Below are positions 11,993 through 20,733 of a stretch of 64,000 nucleotides of DNA, in pieces (positions within the stretch are counted from its first letter, which is position 1; each line of letters starts with the position of its first letter). The DNA is from Agromyces larvae. Its GTDB lineage: Bacteria; Actinomycetota; Actinomycetes; Actinomycetales; Microbacteriaceae. The stretch is taken from NCBI RefSeq assembly GCF_022811705.1, contig NZ_CP094528.1:1302001-1366000 (forward strand), read 5' to 3'. Under the pieces are notes generated by a model. The model saw only the letters and a list, made by a program, of their open reading frames with translations. It was not told where the DNA came from and did no database searches. A program made the position numbers and the translations under genes.

Positions 11993-13213
11993 TCAGCGGT
12001 CGAAGGACGTCGCGCGGGCGGCCAGGCCGGCGCGGCGGGCGCGTTCGAGCGCGGCGGGCAACGCGGCGAGGAGCGCATCGACGTCCGCGTCGGTCGAGTC
12101 GTGGCCGAGGGTGATGCGCAGCGCCCCGCGCGCGTCCTGCTCGGTGCGGCCCATCGCCATGAGCACGTGCGACGGCTCGGGCACGCCGGCCTGGCACGCC
12201 GACCCGGTCGACACGGCGACGCCCGCCGCGTCCAGCAGGAACAGCAGCGAGTCCCCCTCGCAGCCCGCGAACGCGAAGTGCGCGTTGCCGGGGAGTCGCC
12301 CGGCGGGGTCGGCGTCGCCCGACAGCGTCGCGTCGGGTGCGACCGCCGCGACCCCGGCGATGAGCCGGTCGCGCAGGGCCGCCATGCGTCCGGCGTCGGT
12401 CTCGCGCACCGCCTCGACGGCGGTCGCGGCGGCGGCGAACGCGGCGGCGGCCGCGACATCCTGGGTGCCCGAGCGGATGCGACGCTGCTGACCGCCGCCG
12501 TGCAGCAGGGGTTCCACGCGCGCGCTGCGGTCGAGCACGAGCGCGCCGATGCCGGCCGGGCCGCCGATCTTGTGCGCCGAGACGCTGAGCGCGACGAGCC
12601 CGGCGCCGGGCGGCGCATCCGTCGCGGCGCGCAGGTCGCGGAAGCGGATGGGCACCTGCCCGTACGCCGCGATCGCGTCGACGTGCAGCGGCACGCCGGC
12701 GGCCGCGCAGCGCGCGGCGACCTCGGCGACGGGCTGGATCGTGCCGACCTCGTTGTTCGCCCAGAGCATCGAGACGAGGGCGACGGATGCCGCGTGCCGG
12801 CGCAGCTCGTCGGCGAGCGCGTCGAGCCGCAGCCTGCCGACCTCGTCGACGGGGAGTTCGACGACCTCGGCGCCGTCGTGCTCGGCGAGCCATTCGACGG
12901 TGTCGATCGTGGCGTGGTGCTCGCCCGCGGGCACGACGAGGCGGGGGCGCGGGGCATCCGTCTGCCGTTGCCACCAGAGCCCCTTGATCGCGAGGTTGAC
13001 GGCCTCGGTGCCGCTGCCGGTGAAGACGACCTCGATCGGGTCGGCGCCGAGCGTCGCCGCGACGTGTTCGCGCGATTCCTCGAGGAGCCGCTTCGCGGCC
13101 TGCCCGGGCGAGTGGATCGACGCGGGGTTGCCGACGACCGTGAGCGCCTCGGTGAGCGCGGCGATCGCCTCGGGGCGCATCGGCGTGGTCGCCGCATGGT
13201 CGAGGTAGACCAT
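11993..13213 (-). CDS. Cysteine desulfurase (IscS/NifS class)
   Basis: PLP enzyme that takes sulfur from L-cysteine as a persulfide, 406 aa. The N-terminus MVYLDHAATTPM is diagnostic. SVSAHKIGGPAG carries the PLP lysine, TGSACQAG the active-site cysteine, and GGGQQRRIRSGTQ the C-terminal loop. A much longer open frame runs through it antisense to glgX, but the ATG at 13213 with AAGGG upstream fits the family. Next to mnmA, so tRNA thiolation is its likely main client; a wider Fe-S role is possible. Confidence 0.94.
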   Translation of the reverse strand: MVYLDHAATTPMRPEAIAALTEALTVVGNPASIHSPGQAAKRLLEESREHVAATLGADPIEVVFTGSGTEAVNLAIKGLWWQRQTDAPRPRLVVPAGEHHATIDTVEWLAEHDGAEVVELPVDEVGRLRLDALADELRRHAASVALVSMLWANNEVGTIQPVAEVAARCAAAGVPLHVDAIAAYGQVPIRFRDLRAATDAPPGAGLVALSVSAHKIGGPAGIGALVLDRSARVEPLLHGGGQQRRIRSGTQDVAAAAAFAAAATAVEAVRETDAGRMAALRDRLIAGVAAVAPDATLSGDADPAGRLPGNAHFAFAGCEGDSLLFLLDAAGVAVSTGSACQAGVPEPSHVLMAMGRTEQDARGALRITLGHDSTDADVDALLAALPAALERARRAGLAARATSFDR

Positions 13214-13260
13214 CGCCCGCCCTTCCGTCTCGCCCGATCGGGCGTGTCGCCCGCACGAAC

Positions 13261-13267
13261 TACTGTA
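13261..13267. promoter_or_regulatory. Symmetrical bidirectional -10 box (glgX / cysteine desulfurase)
   Basis: TACTGTA reads as TACTGT on the plus strand, ending 7 nt before the glgX ATG, and as TACAGT on the minus strand, about 50 nt before the desulfurase ATG. It could fire in both directions from a 60-bp divergent gap. No -35 element stands out on either side. Confidence 0.45.
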
Positions 13268-13273
13268 GATCGC

Positions 13274-15376
13274 ATGCCCGAACCCGCTGCCGACACGTCG
13301 CCCGACGCGCTGCGCGACCTGGGAGTGCGACCCGGGCCCGACGGCGGGTCGATCCGGGTGTGGAGCGGCAACGCCGAGTCGGTCGAGCTCGAGGTGTACG
13401 CGCCGGGCGACGTCGGGTGGGCCCTCGACCGGGTCGCGCTCGAGCGCGACGAGCACGGCGTGTGGTCGGGCCGATCCGGCGCGCTCGTCGAGGGCGCCGG
13501 ATACGGGCTGCGAGTGGACGGCCCCGCGGGTGCCGAGCACGCGTTCGACCCCGCGCAGACCCTGCTCGATCCGTACACCCGCGGGCTCGTCGCCGCCGGG
13601 CCTCGAGCCTTCCGCGGGGTGGCGCTCGGCCGTCTGGATGCGGCGGGCGGCGCCGGGCCCGAGGCATCCGTGGGCTCGCTCGACGCGAAGCCGCGCGTAC
13701 CGCTCGACCGCACCGTCGTGTACGAGCTGCACGTGCGCGGGTTCAGCCGCGCCAACCCGGCCGTGCCCGCCGAGCTGCGCGGCACCTACGCGGGTCTCGC
13801 GCACGACGCGTCGATCGAGCATCTCCTCGGCTTGGGCATCACGACGCTCGAATTGCTGCCGGTGCACGCGTTCGTCTCCGAAGACCGCCTCGTGCGCCAG
13901 GGCAAGGTCAACTACTGGGGTTACAACACGCTCGCCTTCTTCGCCCCGCACGCCGGGTACGCGACGGCCGCCGCGCAGGCGGGCGGCGCGGCCGCGGTGC
14001 GGCGCGAGTTCGCCGAGATGGTCTCGCGGCTGCACGGGGCCGGCCTCGAGGTGGTGCTCGACGTGGTGTACAACCACACCGCCGAGGAGGGCCGCGCGGG
14101 CACGACGTTCGGGTTCCGCGGCATCGACAACGCGGGCTACTACCGGCACGACGCCCACGGTCGGTACGTCGACACCACCGGCTGCGGCAACACCCTCGAC
14201 TTCGGGCAGGATGCCCCGGTGCGCCTCGTGCTCGACTCGATGCGGTACTGGGCGGGCGAGCTCGGCGTCGACGGGTTCCGCCTCGACCTCGCGGCGACCC
14301 TCGGGCGCGACCGCAACGCGACCTTCACGCCCGACCACCCGCTGCTGCAGGGCATGCTCGCCGACCCGGTGGTCGGCGCGTCGAAGCTCATCGCCGAGCC
14401 GTGGGACGTCGGCCCGGGCGGCTGGCAGACCGGCAGCTTCCCGACCGGGTTCAGCGAGTGGAACGACCGGTACCGCGACCGGATGCGCGACTTCTGGCTC
14501 GTCGACCTGCGTCGTGAGCGCGAGAGCGGCTCGGCCGGCAGCGGCATCGGGCGGTTCGCGACCCGGCTCGCCGGTTCGTCGAACACGTTCGCACACGACC
14601 GCGGCCCGCTCGCGAGCCTCAACTTCATCACCGCGCACGACGGGTTCACCCTCGCCGACCTCACCGCCTACGACGTGAAGCACAACCTCGGCAACGGCGA
14701 GGGCAACCGCGACGGCGCCGACGAGAACCGCTCGTACAACCACGGCGTCGAGGGGCCGACCGACGACCCCGCCGTCCGTGCGGCGCGGCGGCGCAGCATC
14801 CGCAACCTGCTCGGCACCCTGCTGCTCTCGGCCGGGGTGCCCATGCTCACCGCCGGCGACGAGATCGCCCGCACCCAGCGCGGCAACAACAACGCCTACT
14901 GTCACGACTCCGGGCTGACCTGGCTGTCGTGGCAGCTCGACGCCGACGAACGGTCGCTGCGCGACACGGTCGCCCGGCTCATCCGGCTGCGTGCCGAGAA
15001 CCCGGCGCTGCGGCCGGTGCGGTACGGCCGGTTCGGCGAGACGGTGCCGAGCGCGAGCCAGATGGACTGGTACAACGCCGACGGCGAGACCATGACCATC
15101 GACGACTGGAACTCCCCCGCCGAGCGCACCCTGCAGTACCTCGCCGCGTCGACGCCCGAGCACGAGCCGATGAACCGCATCCTGCTCGTCGTGCACGCGC
15201 GCGAGGCCGGCACCGAGGTGATCCTGCCCGAGCACGAGGGGGTCGACCGCTACACCCTGCTGTGGGATTCGGCGAGCGAAACGCCCGCGACGGCGGCCGA
15301 GGAGGAGCGGCCCGGCGACCGTGTCGAGGTGTCGGGGCTGTCGATGCAGCTGTATCGGGCCGACGGCGCGGCATGA
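13274..15376 (+). CDS. glgX: Glycogen debranching enzyme GlgX
   Basis: GH13 isoamylase-type enzyme that removes alpha-1,6 branches, most likely from the limit dextrin left by GlgP. 700 aa. N-terminal CBM48-like domain, then the barrel with VVYELHVRGFSR, VVLDVVYNHTAEE, GVDGFRLDLAATLGRD (nucleophile Asp), KLIAEPWDVGPGGWQ (acid Glu) and FITAHDGFTLADLTAYD. The upstream frame is open for another 450 codons, but ATG 13274 begins the fold and has TACTGT 7 nt before it, so it is probably leaderless. Its TGA overlaps the ybaK ATG. Confidence 0.95.
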   Translation: MPEPAADTSPDALRDLGVRPGPDGGSIRVWSGNAESVELEVYAPGDVGWALDRVALERDEHGVWSGRSGALVEGAGYGLRVDGPAGAEHAFDPAQTLLDPYTRGLVAAGPRAFRGVALGRLDAAGGAGPEASVGSLDAKPRVPLDRTVVYELHVRGFSRANPAVPAELRGTYAGLAHDASIEHLLGLGITTLELLPVHAFVSEDRLVRQGKVNYWGYNTLAFFAPHAGYATAAAQAGGAAAVRREFAEMVSRLHGAGLEVVLDVVYNHTAEEGRAGTTFGFRGIDNAGYYRHDAHGRYVDTTGCGNTLDFGQDAPVRLVLDSMRYWAGELGVDGFRLDLAATLGRDRNATFTPDHPLLQGMLADPVVGASKLIAEPWDVGPGGWQTGSFPTGFSEWNDRYRDRMRDFWLVDLRRERESGSAGSGIGRFATRLAGSSNTFAHDRGPLASLNFITAHDGFTLADLTAYDVKHNLGNGEGNRDGADENRSYNHGVEGPTDDPAVRAARRRSIRNLLGTLLLSAGVPMLTAGDEIARTQRGNNNAYCHDSGLTWLSWQLDADERSLRDTVARLIRLRAENPALRPVRYGRFGETVPSASQMDWYNADGETMTIDDWNSPAERTLQYLAASTPEHEPMNRILLVVHAREAGTEVILPEHEGVDRYTLLWDSASETPATAAEEERPGDRVEVSGLSMQLYRADGAA

Positions 15377-15879
15377 TGGCCAGGCGAACGGATGCCGCGG
15401 CGAGCGCCGGCACCCCGGCGACGGTCGCGCTGCACCGGGCGGGCATCCCGTTCGCACCCCGCGCCTACGAGCACGATCCGCGCGCAACCGCGTACGGGCT
15501 GGAGGCGGCCGACAAGCTCGGCGTCGAGCCCGAGCGGGTGTTCAAGACGCTGCTGGTCGCGGTCGACGACGGTCTCGCGGTCGGGATCGTGCCGGTCGCC
15601 GAGCAGCTCGACCTGAAGGCGCTCGCCGGCGCGGTCGGCGGCAAGCGCGCCGAGCTGGCCGACCCGGCGGTCGCCGAGCGCAAGACGGGGTACGTGGTGG
15701 GCGGCATCAGTCCGATCGGGCAGAAGACGCCGCTGCCGACGGTGCTCGACGAGTCGGCGATCCTGTACGAGACGATCCTGGTGTCGGGCGGTCGGCGCGG
15801 GTTCGACCTCGAGCTCGCGCCCGACGACCTGCTGGCCGTCACGGGCGGCCGGTACGCCGCGATCGTCCGCGGTCGCTGA
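15373..15879 (+). CDS. ybaK: Cys-tRNA(Pro)/Cys-tRNA(Cys) deacylase YbaK
   Basis: Trans-editing hydrolase that clears Cys (and some Ala) mischarged on tRNA(Pro). 168 aa. Motifs of the YbaK/EbsC family: FKTLLVAVDD, GIVPVAEQLDLKALAG, KRAELADP, GYVVGGISPIGQK. Tandem ATGATG: the first ATG (15373) overlaps the glgX stop, so it is co-translated with glgX, an association with no clear functional logic. Confidence 0.93.
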   Translation: MMARRTDAAASAGTPATVALHRAGIPFAPRAYEHDPRATAYGLEAADKLGVEPERVFKTLLVAVDDGLAVGIVPVAEQLDLKALAGAVGGKRAELADPAVAERKTGYVVGGISPIGQKTPLPTVLDESAILYETILVSGGRRGFDLELAPDDLLAVTGGRYAAIVRGR

Positions 15880-15895
15880 GCGACCCGCCGGCACA

Positions 15896-18460
15896 TCAGT
15901 CGGCGACGGCGACCAGTCCCAGCTCGGCGGCGCTGAGCAGCAGCGGATGCTTCGGGATGACCCGCACCGTATAGCCGAAGGCCCCCGCACGGTCGAGCAC
16001 GACCGAGCCCGCGTAGACGCGCGCCGCGGCGCCGTGCACGCTCGCGTCGGGGACGAGTTCGAGCGTCGACCGGCGCACCGCGTCGAGGGTGTCGTCGGCG
16101 CGGCTGCGCCCGTACACCACTTCGACCGCCACGTCGTCGGGGTCGAGCGCGCCGAGGTCGACGGAGGCGCGCAGCTGCAGTTCGTCGCCGACGTGCGCGC
16201 TCTCCACGCCGCCCGACTCGACGTGCAGCACGTGCACGCCGGGCCACGCCGCGCGAACCCTGGCGCCGAACGCGGCGAGGTCGCGCGCTCCGCGCGCCTC
16301 GTCGGCGACGATGGCCGCCACGTGCCGGGCGGCGTGGCGGTACAGCCGCTCGACGTACTCGCGCACCATCCGGTCGGCCCCGAGCTCGGGCGCGAGGGTC
16401 GACAGGGTGCTGCGGAGCATACGGACCCACTCCCCCGGCACCCCGTCGCCGTCCCGCTCGTAGTAGCGCGGCGCGATGCGGTGCTCGAGCAGGTCGTAGA
16501 GCGCGGCCGCCTCGAGCGCGTCGCGCTCGGCCGCGTCGCCGGCCTGATCGGCCGACGGGATGACCCACCCGTAGTCGTCCCCGGCGAACTCGGCCCACCA
16601 GCCGTCGAGGATCGACAGGTTCAACGCCCCGTTCATCGCGGCCTTCATGCCCGACGTGCCGCAGGCCTCGAGCGGGCGCAGCGGGTTGTTCAGCCAGACG
16701 TCGCAGCCCGGGTACAGGGTCGCGGCCATGCCCATGTCGTAGTCGGGCAGGAACACGATGCGCTCGCGCAGCTCGGGCTCCTGCGCGAAGCGCACGAGCT
16801 GCTGGATGAGCCGTTTGCCCTCGTCGTCGGCCGGGTGCGACTTGCCCGCGACGACGAACTGCACGGGCCGTTCGGGGTGGGTGAGCAGGGCCCGCAGCCG
16901 ATCGGGGTCCTGCAGCATGAGGGTCAGGCGTTTGTAGGTGGGCACGCGCCGGGCGAATCCGACGGTCAACACGTCGGGGTCGAGCACGCGGTGCACCCAG
17001 TCGGGGGCGGGCGCACCCGAGTGCTGGTCGCTCCACGCGGCGACGAGACGCCGGCGGGCGTCCTCGACGAGGTGCTGGCGCATTCGCCGTTTCACCGCCC
17101 AGAGCTCGGTGTCGTCGAGCGAGGCGCTGCGCCAGTCGGCGTGCTCGGTGTCGGCGGTGCCGAGGGTCTGCTCGGCGAGCGCGCGCAGGGCCGGATCCGT
17201 CCAGGTGGGCGCGTGCACGCCGTTCGTGACCGAGGTGATCGGCACCTCGTCGGCGTCGAAACCGGGCCAGAGCGCACCGAACATGCGGCGGCTGACCTCG
17301 CCGTGCAGCTTCGACACGCCGTTCGCGTGCTGCGCGAGCCGCAGCCCCATGACCGCCATGTTGAACGCGCTCGCCGCGGGGTCGGCGCCCGGTTCGACGC
17401 CGAGGGCGAGCGCGTCGGCGGGGTCGACGCCGGGCAGCAGCATGGGGGTGAGGTAGCGCTCCACGAGTGCACGGTCGAACCGGTCGATGCCGGCCGGCAC
17501 AGGCGTGTGCGTGGTGAACACGGTGCCGGCGCGCACGTACTGCAGGGCGACGTCGAACGGAGCACCGTGCCCGATGAGCTCCGAGATGCGCTCGAGCCCG
17601 AGGAATCCGGCGTGGCCCTCGTTCATGTGGAAGACCTCGGGCGCCGGCTTGCCCGCGATCTCCGTCCACGCCCGCACCGCGCGGACGCCGCCGATGCCGA
17701 GCAGCAGCTCCTGCAGCAGCCGGTGCTCGCCGCCGCCGCCGTACAGGCGATCGGTCACGGATCGAAGATCGTCGTCGTTGGCGGGGATGTCGGTGTCGAG
17801 CAGCAGCAGCGGCACCCGGCCGACCTCGGCGCGCCACACCCGCGCGCAGAGCGCACGGTCGTCGGGCAGGGCGAGCACCACGTCGACCGGGGTGCCGTCG
17901 GGGCGGCGAACGACCGACAGCGGCAGGCCGTCGGGGTCCTGCACGGGGTAGCGCTCCTGCTGCCAGCCGTCGGCGGAGATCGACTGGGCGAAGTACCCGG
18001 CCTGGTAGAAGAGTCCGACGCCCACGATCGGCACGCCCAGGTCGCTCGCGGCCTTGAGGTGGTCGCCCGCGAGGATGCCGAGGCCGCCCGAGTACTGCGG
18101 CAGCGCCTCGGTGATCCCGAACTCGGGAGAGAAGTAGGCGATCGCCTTCGGGGCATCCGCACCGTGCCCCTGGTACCAGCGCGGCGCGGTGAGGTACTCG
18201 CGCAGGTCCTCGCGCTCGCGTTCGGCCCACGCGACGTAGCCCGCGTCGGCCGCCAACTCGTCGAGGCGAGCCGGGTCGACCTCTCCGAGGAACGCGACCG
18301 GGTCGCGGCCCGACCGCGCCCACGCCTCGGGATCGATGTGCTCGAACAGACGCCGGGCGGGTTCGTGCCAGGACCAGCGCAGGTTCGCCGCGAGCTCCTC
18401 GAGCGCGGCGAGCGGAGCGGGAACGACGGCTCGGACCGTGAACTTGCGGATCGGCTTCAC
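15896..18460 (-). CDS. glgP: Glycogen/alpha-glucan phosphorylase
   Basis: PLP-dependent enzyme releasing glucose-1-phosphate from alpha-1,4-glucans. 854 aa, the shorter phosphorylase type common in Actinobacteria. KAIAYFSPEFGITEALPQYS and GGLGILAGDHLKAASDLG early; EVFHMNEGHAGF; TTHTPVPAGIDRF; C-terminal EACGTSGMKAAMNGALN holds the PLP lysine region. GTG start at 18460 with TAGGGT 6 nt upstream, probably leaderless. Divergent from glgE across 86 bp and convergent with glgX-ybaK. Confidence 0.95.
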   Translation of the reverse strand: MKPIRKFTVRAVVPAPLAALEELAANLRWSWHEPARRLFEHIDPEAWARSGRDPVAFLGEVDPARLDELAADAGYVAWAEREREDLREYLTAPRWYQGHGADAPKAIAYFSPEFGITEALPQYSGGLGILAGDHLKAASDLGVPIVGVGLFYQAGYFAQSISADGWQQERYPVQDPDGLPLSVVRRPDGTPVDVVLALPDDRALCARVWRAEVGRVPLLLLDTDIPANDDDLRSVTDRLYGGGGEHRLLQELLLGIGGVRAVRAWTEIAGKPAPEVFHMNEGHAGFLGLERISELIGHGAPFDVALQYVRAGTVFTTHTPVPAGIDRFDRALVERYLTPMLLPGVDPADALALGVEPGADPAASAFNMAVMGLRLAQHANGVSKLHGEVSRRMFGALWPGFDADEVPITSVTNGVHAPTWTDPALRALAEQTLGTADTEHADWRSASLDDTELWAVKRRMRQHLVEDARRRLVAAWSDQHSGAPAPDWVHRVLDPDVLTVGFARRVPTYKRLTLMLQDPDRLRALLTHPERPVQFVVAGKSHPADDEGKRLIQQLVRFAQEPELRERIVFLPDYDMGMAATLYPGCDVWLNNPLRPLEACGTSGMKAAMNGALNLSILDGWWAEFAGDDYGWVIPSADQAGDAAERDALEAAALYDLLEHRIAPRYYERDGDGVPGEWVRMLRSTLSTLAPELGADRMVREYVERLYRHAARHVAAIVADEARGARDLAAFGARVRAAWPGVHVLHVESGGVESAHVGDELQLRASVDLGALDPDDVAVEVVYGRSRADDTLDAVRRSTLELVPDASVHGAAARVYAGSVVLDRAGAFGYTVRVIPKHPLLLSAAELGLVAVAD

Positions 18461-18499
18461 GGGTCCACCCTAGGAGCCGCGCGTGACGAGCGTGTGAAC

Positions 18500-18527
18500 A
18501 ATGCTGCCGCGCGTGCGTCGCAGCATT
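18500..18527. promoter_or_regulatory. Inverted repeat between glgP and glgE (candidate operator)
   Basis: AATGCTGC (18500-18507) and its perfect complement GCAGCATT (18520-18527) lie 12 nt apart. It is in the shared 86-bp divergent gap, upstream of both predicted -10 boxes (18467-18472 minus strand, 18534-18539 plus strand). Position suits a regulator acting on both genes; the protein is unknown. Confidence 0.5.
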
Positions 18528-18533
18528 CCGCGC

Positions 18534-18539
18534 TACGGT
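18534..18539 (+). promoter_or_regulatory. -10 box of a leaderless glgE transcript
   Basis: TACGGT, then 7 nt, then the GTG start, with no SD between. This spacing puts the transcription start at or next to the G of GTG. Confidence 0.5.
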
Positions 18540-18546
18540 CGGAACT

Positions 18547-20733
18547 GTGACCACCCCGACCCCGCTCGCCGGGCGCATCCCGGTGACCCGGCTCACGCCG
18601 GCCCCGCTCGACGAACGCTGGCGCCCGAAGGCGTACGAGGGCGAGGCGGTGCCGTTCGGCGCGACCGTGTTCCGCGAGGGGCACGACCTGGTCGGCGCGA
18701 TGCTGGTGCTCACCGCGCCGAGCGGGCGGGTCGTCCGCGAGCGGATGCACGCGGTGGCGCCCGGCACCGATCGGTGGGAGGCGCAGGCGCAGCTCGACGA
18801 GATCGGCGTGTGGCGCTGGCACGTGACGGGCTTCGGCGACGAGATCGCGACCTGGCGGCACGACGCCGCGATCAAGATCGACGCCGGGGTCGATGTCGAG
18901 GTGATGTACGAGCTCGGCGCCCGGCTGCTCGATCGCGCGGCGGCCGAGAAGGCCCGACCGGTCGCGGTGCGCAAGCGCCTCACCCGGGTCGCAGCGGGCT
19001 TGCGAGGCGATCTCGCCTCGACCGGCTCGGCGAGCGAAGCAGCCCGCGAACGCCGTGCGCTCATCGACGACCCGGCCTTCGAGGAGTTCCGCGACCGCCC
19101 GCTCGCGCGCCTTTCGACCGACTCCGCCGAACGCGAGCTCGTCGTCGAGCGGCGGCGTGCCGGAGTCGGCAGCTGGTACGAGTTCTTCCCCCGGTCCGAG
19201 GGCGCGAAGCGCCGCAAGGACGGGTCGTGGCAGTCGGGCACGTTCCGCACCGCGGCCAAGCGCCTCGACGGCGTCGCCGCGATGGGCTTCGACGTGGTGT
19301 ATCTGCCGCCGATCCATCCGATCGGGGTGACGAACCGCAAAGGCCGCAACAACACGCTCGACCCGCAGCCCGGCGATCCGGGCTCGCCGTGGGCGATCGG
19401 CGGCCCGCTCGCCGACGGCACCGCGGGCGGCCACGACGCGATCCATCCCGACCTCGGCACGCTCGCCGACTTCCGCGCCTTCGTTCGCCGGGCGGCCGCG
19501 CTCGGCATCGACGTGGCGCTCGACCTCGCGCTGCAGGCCTCGCCCGACCACCCGTGGGTGACCGAGCATCCCGAGTGGTTCACCCACCTGCCCGACGGCT
19601 CGATCGCCTACGCCGAGAACCCGCCGAAGAAGTACCAGGACATCTACCCGATCAACTTCGACGACGACCCCGAGGGCATCTTCGCCGAGGTGCTGCGCAT
19701 CGTGCGGCACTGGATCGCGCAGGGCGTGCGCATCTTCCGCGTCGACAACCCGCACACCAAGCCGCTCTGGTTCTGGGAGCGGCTGATCGCGGCGGTCGAG
19801 GCCGAGACGCCCGGCGTCGTGTTCCTCGCCGAGGCGTTCACCCGGCCCGCACCCATGCAGGCGCTCGCCGCGGTCGGCTTCCAGCAGTCGTACACGTACT
19901 TCACCTGGCGCAACACGAAGGAGGAGCTCGAGGAGTACCTCGTGTCGCTGAGCCGCGACACGGCCGACTTCCTGCGGCCGAACCTGTTCGTGAACACGCC
20001 CGACATCCTCACCGAATACCTGCAGTTCGGCGGCCCGGCGGCATTCTCGGTGCGCGCCACGATCGCCGCGACCGCGGCCCCGACCTGGGGCGTGTACGCG
20101 GGCTTCGAGCTGTTCGAGTCCGTCGCGCGGCCCGGCGCCGAAGAGGCCGTCGACAACGAGAAGTACGAATACAAGCCGCGCGACTTCGCCGCCGCCGAGC
20201 GCGAGGGTCGCTCGCTGGCGCTGTACCTCGGCATCCTGAACCGCGTGCGCGCGGAGCATCCGGCGCTGCAGCAGCTGCGCAACCTGCACCTGCACCCCAC
20301 CGACGACGGCGCGGTGCTCGCGTTCTCGAAGCACCTCGACGCCCGGTTCACCGGCACCGGGTCGGATGACACGATCATCGTCGTGGTGAACGTCGACCCG
20401 CACTCGGTGCGCGAGACGACCGTGCACCTCGACCTCGAGGCGATCGGCCTCGAACCGGGCGCCCGGTTCGACGTCGAAGACCTCGTCGACGGCGCACGGT
20501 GGAGCTGGGGCGCCTCGAATTACGTGCGCCTCGACGCGTTCACCCGCCCCGCCCACGTGCTGCGCGTCATCCGCGAATCCGGCGCGGCCCGGGGCCGCAC
20601 GGGCCGCACGGCCCGCACCGAGGCATCCGCCCGCACCGAGGCATCCGCCCGCACCGAGGCATCCGCCCGCACCGCGCATCCCGACGCGCCGACCGCCCGC
20701 CGCACCCCGTCCCGGAGGACCGCCAGTGACTGA
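18547..20733 (+). CDS. glgE: Alpha-1,4-glucan:maltose-1-phosphate maltosyltransferase GlgE
   Basis: Extends alpha-1,4-glucan with maltosyl units from maltose-1-phosphate (GH13_3). 728 aa. N-terminal domains with [11 protein letters not shown], catalytic barrel with [31 protein letters not shown] (nucleophile Asp) and [14 protein letters not shown] (acid Glu), then the C-terminal beta domain. The last 50 residues are an unusual Arg/Ala/Ser tail that holds three ARTEAS hexapeptides. GTG start; probably leaderless. Ends 8 bp inside glgB, so the pair is coupled. TreS and maltokinase, which make the substrate, are not in the window. Confidence 0.96.
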   Translation: MTTPTPLAGRIPVTRLTPAPLDERWRPKAYEGEAVPFGATVFREGHDLVGAMLVLTAPSGRVVRERMHAVAPGTDRWEAQAQLDEIGVWRWHVTGFGDEIATWRHDAAIKIDAGVDVEVMYELGARLLDRAAAEKARPVAVRKRLTRVAAGLRGDLASTGSASEAARERRALIDDPAFEEFRDRPLARLSTDSAERELVVERRRAGVGSWYEFFPRSEGAKRRKDGSWQSGTFRTAAKRLDGVAAMGFDVVYLPPIHPIGVTNRKGRNNTLDPQPGDPGSPWAIGGPLADGTAGGHDAIHPDLGTLADFRAFVRRAAALGIDVALDLALQASPDHPWVTEHPEWFTHLPDGSIAYAENPPKKYQDIYPINFDDDPEGIFAEVLRIVRHWIAQGVRIFRVDNPHTKPLWFWERLIAAVEAETPGVVFLAEAFTRPAPMQALAAVGFQQSYTYFTWRNTKEELEEYLVSLSRDTADFLRPNLFVNTPDILTEYLQFGGPAAFSVRATIAATAAPTWGVYAGFELFESVARPGAEEAVDNEKYEYKPRDFAAAEREGRSLALYLGILNRVRAEHPALQQLRNLHLHPTDDGAVLAFSKHLDARFTGTGSDDTIIVVVNVDPHSVRETTVHLDLEAIGLEPGARFDVEDLVDGARWSWGASNYVRLDAFTRPAHVLRVIRESGAARGRTGRTARTEASARTEASARTEASARTAHPDAPTARRTPSRRTASD
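20611..20664 (+). repeat. 18-bp tandem repeat x3 in the glgE tail
   Basis: Unit GCCCGCACCGAGGCATCC at 20611-20628, 20629-20646 and 20647-20664, identical copies, followed by 10 nt of a fourth. Each encodes ARTEAS. Copy number is likely to vary between strains. Each unit contains the GGCATCC word that is common in this genome. Confidence 0.85.

Noticed and set aside
11918..13273. Long plus-strand extension upstream of glgX
   Set aside because: Antisense to the cysteine desulfurase; GlgX folds from ATG 13274, which also has its own -10.
15465..19583. 1372-codon minus-strand frame across glgP and glgE
   Set aside because: Shadow of glgP and glgE in other frames; no recognisable domain and extreme arginine content.
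20611..20664. CRISPR-like regular repeats
   Set aside because: No spacers: the units are directly adjacent and in frame within glgE. No cas genes.
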